Positions 7,298 through 13,183 of a stretch of DNA of 16,117 nt are shown piece after piece. A program made the translations under genes and the position numbers. The notes under the pieces were generated by a model. That model did no database searches and was not told the DNA's origin. It was given only the letters and a program-made list of their open reading frames with translations. Origin of the DNA: JBFXAN01 sp050184225 (GTDB lineage Bacteria; Chloroflexota; Dehalococcoidia; CAUJGQ01); NCBI GenBank assembly GCA_050184225.1, contig JBFXAN010000148.1, positions 1-16,117 of the forward strand, in the 5' to 3' direction. Positions within the stretch are counted from its first letter, which is position 1. Each line of letters starts with the position of its first letter.

Positions 7298-7341
7298 TAT
7301 GATGTGGCTGCGAGCCGGTCACTCGGTCCTGTCGCGGAAGG
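7298..7341 (+). promoter_or_regulatory. Promoter and leader of the second UPF0175/DUF3368 pair
   Basis: TATGAT at 7298-7303 is a likely -10. TCCTGTCGCGGAAGG at 7327-7341 matches the first pair's leader except for one missing base, which shortens the small hairpin from 5 to 3 paired bases. GGAAGG serves as Shine-Dalgarno for the ATG at 7348. Spacing from the -10 to the leader motif is 29 bases here and 27 in copy 1. Confidence 0.5.
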
Positions 7342-7347
7342 ATGCAG

Positions 7348-7608
7348 ATGACTTCGGTCCAGATTCAGATCGACAATGACCTCGTCGCACTCCTTCACGG
7401 GTTGAACCAGCCCGTCGAGCAGGCCGCGCGCGAGTTGATCGTCTTGGAACTGTACCGGCGTGGGACGATCTCCAGCGGCAAGGCGGCCGAGTTGCTGTCG
7501 ATGTCGCGCCTCGCCTTCATTCAATACTCCGGCCGTCTTGGCATCCCCTTGTTCGCGATGACCGACGATGAATGGGATGCGGAGATGCGCGACATCGACG
7601 AAGCGTGA
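7348..7608 (+). CDS. UPF0175 family antitoxin (copy 2)
   Basis: This 86-residue paralogue of the protein at 334-606 has the same order of elements: N-terminal strand-helix (VQIQIDNDLVALLHGL), the identical core QPVEQAARELIVLELYRR, the helix-turn-helix-like SGKAAELLSMSRLAFIQYSG, and an acidic tail. The ATG at 7348 is chosen over 7342 because GGAAGG ends 6 bases before it but directly abuts 7342. Its stop overlaps the GTG start of the toxin frame (GTGA, 7605-7608), paralleling the ATGA overlap of copy 1. The partner toxin is frameshifted, so this antitoxin may now be an orphan. It might still protect against the copy 1 toxin, but only if their pairing is not specific; that is inference. Confidence 0.87.
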   Translation: MTSVQIQIDNDLVALLHGLNQPVEQAARELIVLELYRRGTISSGKAAELLSMSRLAFIQYSGRLGIPLFAMTDDEWDAEMRDIDEA

Positions 7609-8073
7609 CGCCACGGCTCACGATCTCGAACGCCAGTCCGCTGATTGCGCTGCAGCAAATCGGCCAGCTTGAATTGTTGCAACGGCTGTATGCCAACCTG
7701 GCCATCCCTACAGCTGTGGCCCGCGAGGTTGCGCCGTCGGTGAGCCTACCGTCGTGGATCGCGGAGCACACGCTGACACAGCCGATCGCCGCCCGCATCC
7801 TGCAGGCGGACCTCGGAGCCGGCGAGAGCGAAGCGATTGGTCTGGCTCTTGAGATGAACGCTCATCGGGTGCTGTTGGATGACCGTCCCGCCCGCCCGCC
7901 ATCTGGCGCAGGCGCTGGGTCTTCGCGTGCGCGGAACCATCGGCGTGCTCGTCGTCGCCAAACGCGCGGGAATCCTGCCGGTGGTGCGTCCGAGCTTGGA
8001 CGCCTTGGCAGAGTTCAACTTCTACAGCACGCCCGATCTCTACCGACGTGCTCTTGCAGCGGCACGGGAATAG
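7605..8073 (+). pseudogene. DUF3368 PIN-domain toxin (copy 2), frameshifted
   Basis: From GTG 7605 the frame reads a normal DUF3368 N-terminus (TISNASPLIALQQIG), GAGESEAIGLALE (Glu74, Glu76) and VLLDDRPAR (Asp92, Asp93). It then loses homology after residue 97. The family sequence resumes one frame away as HLAQALGLRVRGTIGVLVVAKRAG and runs to TAG at 8071-8073. The break coincides with three tandem CCCG units (7887-7898); with two units the gene would encode an intact 154-residue toxin, close to the 151 residues of copy 1. As written, translation continues to 8183, giving a 192-residue chimera without the native C-terminus. It could be an inactivated toxin, a reversible slippage switch or an assembly error. 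Confidence 0.85.
7887..7898 (+). repeat. CCCG tetranucleotide tract at the toxin frameshift
   Basis: Three perfect CCCG units sit inside the toxin coding sequence, immediately after the codons for DDR. Removing one unit restores the frame of the DUF3368 protein. Three units is short for a classical phase-variable tract, so simple slippage inactivation is as likely. Confidence 0.8.
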
Positions 8074-8104
8074 TCGTAGACGTGACCCATTGCATACTGC
8101 TATC

Positions 8105-9151
8105 TCATCTGCTCGGGACGAGTCCCGCGACACGTGCCAGCAGGAGTGCCGTCGCCCGCACGATCGCGGCGACGCGCTCGTAGTCCAGCGTCTCCGGCGT
8201 ATCGGTCGGGCGGTGGTAATGCGGGTTGCGGAAGTTGGCGGTGTCGGTGACCAGTACCGCCGGGATACGCGCCCGCCAGAAAACGGCGTGATCGCTTCGG
8301 GCGAAGTTGCGAACGGCTGGGACCGCAAGCGCCAGCAGCGGACCGAGCAGCGGGATGTCGTTCGGGTCACGCAGGAAGAGCACGGCATCCGCGCCGGCCG
8401 TCTGCGCCAGACCCTCGCCCAACGCGCGGGCGAGCCGGCCCGAACGGCCGTTATGGATCAGCGCGGTGAAGTCGCCCGCGACGCCCCGCCGCCGCAGCCG
8501 CGCCATTTGGCTGCGATAGAGCACATCCATCCCCTGCGGCACCCGCTGACTCGCCGCCGCCGTCGCCGTGTAGCCGATCGACTCCAGAATCACGGCGCCG
8601 CGCATCGGCCGCTCGCGCCGGAGGTCGGGGAGCAGCGCCCGCGTCCCGATCAGGCCGATCTCCTCCATGTCGAGCGCCGCCAGGATGATGCTACGGCGGA
8701 AGCGCATCGGCACCAGCACCCGCGCCAATTCCAAGAGCGCCGCCACACCGGCGCCGTTGTCGTCCGCGCCGGGTGAGCCGGGCACCGTGTCGTGATGCGC
8801 CCCCACCAGCACCGCCTCCGGCAGATCGCCGGGCTTGAACGCGACGATGTTGACGCCGTGCAACTCCCGATAGTTCGTGGGACGATAGCCGCCATGGTCG
8901 CGGATGCCGACGGCGTTGCGTAAGGCGAACGGCCGCGGCTCGGCCTGCCAGCCGGCGGCGCGGAATCCATCGAGAAGAAAGGCATCGGCGCGCGCCATCG
9001 CCTCCGGCGCGTGCAACCGTCCCCGTGGCTCCGCCAGCGCAACAACATCCTCGCGCAGCCGATCGACCCCCACCGAATCGAGTATCCCCGCCGTTGCCTC
9101 AAGCAACCGCGGATCAATCGGCGTCAGGTGTGGTTCGCCGGTACCCAGCAT
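8105..9151 (-). CDS. M28 family zinc metallopeptidase
   Basis: This 348-residue protein has the M28 (aminopeptidase Y/S-like) catalytic set in order: AHHDTVPGSPGADDNGAG, with His119, Asp121 within HHD and bridging Asp131; DMEEIGLIG, with catalytic Glu163 and metal-binding Glu164; ILESIGY, with Glu190 where Asp or Glu is usual; and HYHRPTDT, with His313. These residues would bind two zinc ions and cleave N-terminal residues from peptides. I see no clear signal peptide, so a cytoplasmic location is likely, though secreted members exist. The start has AAGGA with 7 bases to the ATG. Its 3' end is echoed by the remnant at 4711-4800. It is divergent from the alpha/beta hydrolase gene and follows the second toxin pair tail to tail. 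Confidence 0.88.
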   Translation of the reverse strand: MLGTGEPHLTPIDPRLLEATAGILDSVGVDRLREDVVALAEPRGRLHAPEAMARADAFLLDGFRAAGWQAEPRPFALRNAVGIRDHGGYRPTNYRELHGVNIVAFKPGDLPEAVLVGAHHDTVPGSPGADDNGAGVAALLELARVLVPMRFRRSIILAALDMEEIGLIGTRALLPDLRRERPMRGAVILESIGYTATAAASQRVPQGMDVLYRSQMARLRRRGVAGDFTALIHNGRSGRLARALGEGLAQTAGADAVLFLRDPNDIPLLGPLLALAVPAVRNFARSDHAVFWRARIPAVLVTDTANFRNPHYHRPTDTPETLDYERVAAIVRATALLLARVAGLVPSR

Positions 9152-9262
9152 CGCCTATCCTTGTAAGATGCTCCGGAAGTCTACACCAGGAACACGTTCA
9201 CCGGTGATCAGCCTCCACCTCGAGTGCGCGCGACAGCGTATAGTCGCTCCTGGGCTGTCGTC

Positions 9263-10090
9263 ATGACGGAGATCGGATCGCGCCAGAGCGGCATCGCGGA
9301 GGTCAACGGGGCGCGCCTCTTCTATGAGGTCGCGGGCGAGGGGCCGGCCGTCGTGCTCATCCACGCCGGCATCGCCGACAGCCGGATGTGGGACGAGCAG
9401 TTCGAGGCATTCGCCGGACACTTCCGCGTGATCCGCTACGACGCCCGCGGCTACGGACGCTCGGATATGCCGGCCGGACCGTTCGCGCATCGCGACGACC
9501 TTCACGGCCTGCTCCACTACCTCGGCGTCGAGCGCGCCGCCCTGGTCGGCCTCTCGATGGGCGGCAGCACCACGATCGACTTCACCCTCGACCACCCGGA
9601 GCTGGCCTGGGCGCTCGTCCCCGTCGCGACCGGCCTGAGCGGCTACCAGTTCTCCGAAAGCATGCTGCGCGCCGACGAAGAGGAGGAAGCGGCCTTCGAA
9701 CGCGGCGACATGGAGGCCGTCTACGAGATCAACCTGCGCACGTGGGTGGACGGCCCCACCCGCCCGCCGGACGCCGTCGACCCGGCGATCCGGGAGAAGG
9801 TGCGGCAGATGCAGCGCGATGCCTCGACCTCGACCGAGGGCGAGCCGCGCCGTCTCGACCCACCGGCGATCGGCCGTCTCGCCGAGATCACGGCCCCGAC
9901 CCTCGTCATCGCCGGCGACGCCGATATGCCGGACATGCCCGCCATCGCGGATCTGCTCGCATCCGGCATTGCCGGCACGCAGAAGGTGATGATCCCCGGC
10001 GTCGCCCACATGGTGAATATGGAGCGGCCCGCCGAGTTCAATCGCTTGGTGCTCGACTTCCTCCGTGCGAGGGGGCAGACATCACGATGA
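9263..10090 (+). CDS. Alpha/beta hydrolase
   Basis: This 275-residue protein has the alpha/beta-hydrolase fold. It shows the oxyanion strand VVLIHAG, RYDARGYGRSD, the nucleophile elbow GLSMGG (Ser98), an acidic residue in VIAGDADMPDMP (probably Asp221) and GVAHMVNME (His249). The cap region, about residues 125-200, is rich in acidic residues. The substrate cannot be assigned; related proteins include esterases, haloperoxidase-like enzymes and 3-oxoadipate enol-lactonases. The ATG at 9263 is preferred because homology starts there; it has no clear Shine-Dalgarno. A TATAGT at 9239-9244 could be a -10 giving a very short leader. The stop overlaps the next gene by ATGA (10087-10090), so the two are likely one operon and may act in one pathway. 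Confidence 0.85.
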   Translation: MTEIGSRQSGIAEVNGARLFYEVAGEGPAVVLIHAGIADSRMWDEQFEAFAGHFRVIRYDARGYGRSDMPAGPFAHRDDLHGLLHYLGVERAALVGLSMGGSTTIDFTLDHPELAWALVPVATGLSGYQFSESMLRADEEEEAAFERGDMEAVYEINLRTWVDGPTRPPDAVDPAIREKVRQMQRDASTSTEGEPRRLDPPAIGRLAEITAPTLVIAGDADMPDMPAIADLLASGIAGTQKVMIPGVAHMVNMERPAEFNRLVLDFLRARGQTSR

Positions 10091-10902
10091 GCCTCGCCGA
10101 ACTGCTCTCCGACCTCACCGACGAACAGGCGGCATTGGCGACCGTGCTCCGCGATCTACCCGCCGACGCCTGGGACCGGCCGACACACGCGCCGGGGTGG
10201 ATGGTCCGCGATCAGGTGGCGCATCTGGCATCGACAGACGAGTCAGCTACGCGTGCGATCGTGGAACCGGAGGCGTTCCTCGCCGCCAAATCGCAGCGGG
10301 TCGGGGATGGTGAAGACCTCGGTCCATCCTTCCTGGAGCGCGGCCGCGCGATGTCGCCGTCCGAGTTGCTCGCCTGGTGGCAGACTGCCGCACATAACCT
10401 GATCGTCGCGGCGGAACGCGTCGACCCCGCCGCCCGGCTGCCCTGGTTTGGCCCGGCGATGAGTCCTGCATCCTTCCTCACGGCGCGGCTGATGGAGACG
10501 TGGTCGCACGGGCTGGACGTGGTCGATGTCACCGGCGCCGAACGTCCCGACGCCGACCGCCTGCGCCACGTCGCCCGCCTCGGCGTGATGACCCGCCCCT
10601 TCTCCTACCGTATCCGCGGATTGGAGCTGCCACCCGACCCCGTCTGGGTGGAGCTGATGGCACCATCGGGCGAGCGGTGGACGTTCGGCGAGCCGGGTGG
10701 ATCGAACCGCGTCCGCGGCACCGCTACCGACTTCTGCCGGGTTGTCACCCAGCGCCGTCACCCAGCCGACACCGACCTGATCGTGGACGGCGACGTCGCG
10801 CGGGAGTGGCTGCTGATCGCCCAGGCCTTCGCCGGTCCGCCGGGCGAGGGCCGCCGTCCGGGCCAGTTCCCCAGGGAGAGCGGCCCAACGAGCCCCGGAT
10901 GA
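10087..10902 (+). CDS. DinB/MDMPI-type (maleylpyruvate isomerase N-terminal, TIGR03084-like) protein
   Basis: This 271-residue protein matches the family of mycothiol-dependent maleylpyruvate isomerase-like, DinB-fold metal proteins, most like the TIGR03084 group. The N-terminal helix bundle carries RDQVAHLAST (His46) and METWSHGLDVVD (Glu137, His141), which are the three usual metal ligands. A second domain, about residues 165-250, ends with DLIVDGDVAREWLLIAQAF, resembling the C-terminal sterol-carrier-like part of such proteins. The family often uses mycothiol or other thiols; whether this organism makes mycothiol cannot be told. The ATGA overlap with the upstream hydrolase shows coupling. 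The product's reaction is unknown. Confidence 0.8.
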   Translation: MSLAELLSDLTDEQAALATVLRDLPADAWDRPTHAPGWMVRDQVAHLASTDESATRAIVEPEAFLAAKSQRVGDGEDLGPSFLERGRAMSPSELLAWWQTAAHNLIVAAERVDPAARLPWFGPAMSPASFLTARLMETWSHGLDVVDVTGAERPDADRLRHVARLGVMTRPFSYRIRGLELPPDPVWVELMAPSGERWTFGEPGGSNRVRGTATDFCRVVTQRRHPADTDLIVDGDVAREWLLIAQAFAGPPGEGRRPGQFPRESGPTSPG

Positions 10903-10915
10903 CCGATAACCACCG

Positions 10916-11461
10916 CTACACCCGCAGCAGCGGCTCCTGACCCGGCTGGAGGTCCACCTCGAAGGCGTTGAGCGCCATGCCGAGCGCCGTGTAGTAGGCC
11001 GTGACCAGGGTCAGGTCGGTGATCTGCCGCTCGTCCAGGTGAGCGCGCACCGCCGCAAATGTGGCATCGGACACCCGCCGCTCGCGGCCCAGCTCCTGCA
11101 CATAGCGCACGGCGGCGTTCTCCAACGGGCTGAGCCCACCCGGAACCTGCCCGGCATTGAGCGCGTCGACCTCCGCCTGCGTCACCTCGCACCGCAGCGC
11201 CAGCGGCACATGCTGCGTCCACTCGTACTGACAGCCGTTCGCCCGCGCCGTCGTCAGGATCACCAGCTCCCGCAGCCGGTCGGAGATCCGCGTCTGAAAG
11301 CGGGCGTACTCCCCCAGCGCCGCCAGCCGCCGCAATCCCTCCGGCGCGTGCCCCAACGACCGGAAGACGTTGAGCACCCGGCCGCGGCTCCCCGCGATCT
11401 CTTCATACACCGCCGCCGCTTCCGGCGACCCATCTTCGTTGACCAAAGGTATTCGTGCCAT
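10916..11461 (-). CDS. Carboxymuconolactone decarboxylase / AhpD-fold protein
   Basis: This 181-residue protein has the all-helical CMD/AhpD fold. Conserved parts are LRELVILTTARANGCQYEWTQHVPLA (Cys77, Glu80, His84), VTQAEVDAL, LSPLENAAVRYVQEL and ITDLTLVTAYYTALGMALNAFEV. The second cysteine of the AhpD CxxC peroxidase motif is Glu80 (CQYE), so a thiol peroxidase role like AhpD is unlikely; a decarboxylase or lactone-related role fits better but is unproven. The ATG at 11461 is chosen over the longer frame because GGAGGG lies 8 bases upstream and homology starts at MARIPLV. It converges on the hydrolase/DinB operon with a 13-base gap, so it may be functionally separate. Confidence 0.84.
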   Translation of the reverse strand: MARIPLVNEDGSPEAAAVYEEIAGSRGRVLNVFRSLGHAPEGLRRLAALGEYARFQTRISDRLRELVILTTARANGCQYEWTQHVPLALRCEVTQAEVDALNAGQVPGGLSPLENAAVRYVQELGRERRVSDATFAAVRAHLDERQITDLTLVTAYYTALGMALNAFEVDLQPGQEPLLRV

Positions 11462-11601
11462 GCTGGTTCCCTCCAAGATGCACAGCAGCCGGTGAATGCG
11501 ACGGACGCATGTAGACGTGCTCGGACAAACCGGCCAGCGTCGGGCCTCACACTGCCGCACGAGTTCCCGATGACACTATCAGAGTTAGGGAGAGAAGGGG
11601 C

Positions 11602-11811
11602 TCACAGTTGCCGGCCAGGGGAAGAGGTGCGGGATTCCGGCCATTCGCGGAGGAATGCCTCAATGCCGGGATCAACGCGCCAAATCCCGGCGAAGGTCAG
11701 GAGTCAATCCCGCGACGAGATCTCCATCGTCACCGGCGTATCATCCGGCAGTTTCAACGGCTCGTCTAGGACTATGACCCCGCCCCTTACTCGCGCAGGT
11801 ATCCGCGTCAT
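11602..11811 (-). pseudogene. AF2212-like small antitoxin with an in-frame stop
   Basis: The ATG at 11811 opens MTRIPARVRGGVIVLDEP, followed by LKLPDDTPVTMEI. This is the typical N-terminal beta-hairpin of AF2212-like (DUF104) antitoxins. TGA at 11706-11704 ends it after 35 residues. The same frame then continues with LLTFAGIWRVDPGIEAF and further helix-like residues to a second TGA at 11604-11602. Family members are about 60-80 residues with a helical tail, so the second part may be the original C-terminus cut off by a stop mutation. No PIN toxin follows in either direction. A functional 35-residue product cannot be excluded. Confidence 0.6.
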
Positions 11812-11940
11812 GCAGATAGCATACTCGACACGTGGCAAGATACCACGGCCGACTATAGGGACGGAGATGACAGGAGTGCGACATCGCTCCATTGCGACCC
11901 CTGGCCGTACGGACATTGGGCCGACGATGCACTATTCGCG

Positions 11941-11969
11941 TTGACATGTTCGTCTGGTGAGCGTATATC
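11941..11969 (+). promoter_or_regulatory. Promoter of the NurA-HerA-methyltransferase operon
   Basis: A perfect TTGACA (11941-11946), a 17-base spacer and TATATC (11964-11969) form the best sigma-70-like promoter seen in the window. Transcription would start near 11976, giving a leader of about 65 bases before the ATG at 12041. This placement also rules out the GTG at 11957 as the NurA start, because it lies between the two boxes. Confidence 0.65.
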
Positions 11970-11986
11970 CGATACTACGGCAGGTG

Positions 11987-12007
11987 CGGTCCGACCGTAC
12001 CCGGTCG
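11987..12007. promoter_or_regulatory. Inverted repeat in the operon leader (possible operator)
   Basis: CGGTC C GACCG (11987-11997) is a perfect 5-bp inverted repeat with a 1-base centre, followed after four bases by a third half-site CGGTCG (12002-12007). It starts about 11 bases downstream of the expected transcription start, where a repressor could block the operon. No binding protein is identified. Confidence 0.35.
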
Positions 12008-12040
12008 AATTGTTACTGCAGACCTCGTGAATGCTTGAAG

Positions 12041-13183
12041 ATGATTGACCCCGCAAGTCAGCAGTATTTGAAGCGGGTGCTCTCGGAGCGCATGGCGGAT
12101 GACCGTGCAATCCTCGATCAGTTGCGAGATGAAGTGAGACCGCTCCGAAATTCCGTCCGCCGAATCCAACCCCGGACAACAACTGCTATTTCCCTCGTTG
12201 GAACCGATGGTGGCAATAATCGATTGCAGTTTGATCCATTCCTGGTACAGATCGCGCGGGTTGTAGACTCCAGCAACAATGAGTATTGCCTCGAAGCAGT
12301 AACTCCAACGACTAGTATTACGGGACTAAGCGCCCAGCAATTCAATGAGAACGGTGCGCCCTGTACTGTGCTCGGAGAAATGATGGAATATCTTGGAGTG
12401 CGGCACCTCACTAGGCTGAGCCACATGATCCGCAGTAATGATGGTGACCGGCCGACGAGTCCAAGTTGGGTGCAGGTTTATCGCGAATTGTTGGAATGGG
12501 CGGTCCTGTTTTCGATCGTGCGAACCAAAGACTTCGCTACAGACACGCTCATCATTTATGATGGCCTGCTCCGGAGTAAGTCCTTCGCCGGTGATCTCTT
12601 CCAGAGATACCTTCAAGGCATGATGGAGGGCATCGATCGGCAGAGGAGAAACAGGCGTCAGCTATATCTGGTCGGACTAGCCAAGCACAGCAAGGTGCTA
12701 TCCCGATACCGGCTGGCGATGATGCTGGAGCACGTATTGACGACACACTTTCCAGCCTTTGTTGAAGTCCCGCGCGAGCTCGAAGAGAAGGCCTACATTT
12801 GGTCAGAGTACGCTCGCGGCGACGATCGAGTCGATGCAGGCGGAGAGATCAACAAACAAGTCGGCGGCAAGATGTTCTTCGTGAAGTTTGGTCGGGGCAG
12901 ACGAGATCCGATCTGGCCGGTCGATATATTCCTACCGCAGCGTACTGAAGCACAGACCATTCTTTCCTACATGTTGGCAGATGCGATCAATGGATTTCCC
13001 GTGCCGTTCTACCCGTTATGCCTACAGCGCGCGCATGAGAATGCTGCGCTGGTCGATTTCGATTTTGATGTTCTCCAAGATCAGATTTTTGACTCGATCC
13101 GCTCCATCCTTGGTGGCGATGCGCCGTCATTGGACGTATTTAGACTCCAGGATGCTGATCCGGCACAACAGCGATACGGATGA
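12041..13183 (+). CDS. NurA-family nuclease
   Basis: This 380-residue protein carries the NurA (5'-3' exo/endonuclease, RNase-H-like) motifs in order. These are SLVGTDGGNNRL (Asp56, first metal site), TLIIYDGLLRSK (Asp174), LYLVGLAKHSKVL (Lys215) and near the C-terminus YPLCLQRAHENAALVDFDFD (His332 and acidic residues). In archaea NurA forms a dimer that sits on the HerA hexamer and resects DNA ends with Mre11-Rad50; bacterial pairs are also known. The ATG at 12041 is used although its Shine-Dalgarno is weak (TTGAAG), because the promoter covers the upstream GTG. The stop overlaps the HerA start by ATGA (13180-13183). Base composition is clearly lower in GC than in genes to the left, suggesting acquisition. 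Confidence 0.87.
   Translation: MIDPASQQYLKRVLSERMADDRAILDQLRDEVRPLRNSVRRIQPRTTTAISLVGTDGGNNRLQFDPFLVQIARVVDSSNNEYCLEAVTPTTSITGLSAQQFNENGAPCTVLGEMMEYLGVRHLTRLSHMIRSNDGDRPTSPSWVQVYRELLEWAVLFSIVRTKDFATDTLIIYDGLLRSKSFAGDLFQRYLQGMMEGIDRQRRNRRQLYLVGLAKHSKVLSRYRLAMMLEHVLTTHFPAFVEVPRELEEKAYIWSEYARGDDRVDAGGEINKQVGGKMFFVKFGRGRRDPIWPVDIFLPQRTEAQTILSYMLADAINGFPVPFYPLCLQRAHENAALVDFDFDVLQDQIFDSIRSILGGDAPSLDVFRLQDADPAQQRYG

Noticed and set aside
9155..10009. 284-codon minus-strand frame opposite the alpha/beta hydrolase
   Set aside because: The plus strand has the catalytic serine, acid and histidine in order; the minus frame is a composition artefact.
11957..12040. GTG at 11957 as the NurA start (28 extra residues)
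   Set aside because: It falls inside the 17-base spacer of the TTGACA/TATATC promoter, and the extra residues look non-coding and lack NurA similarity.
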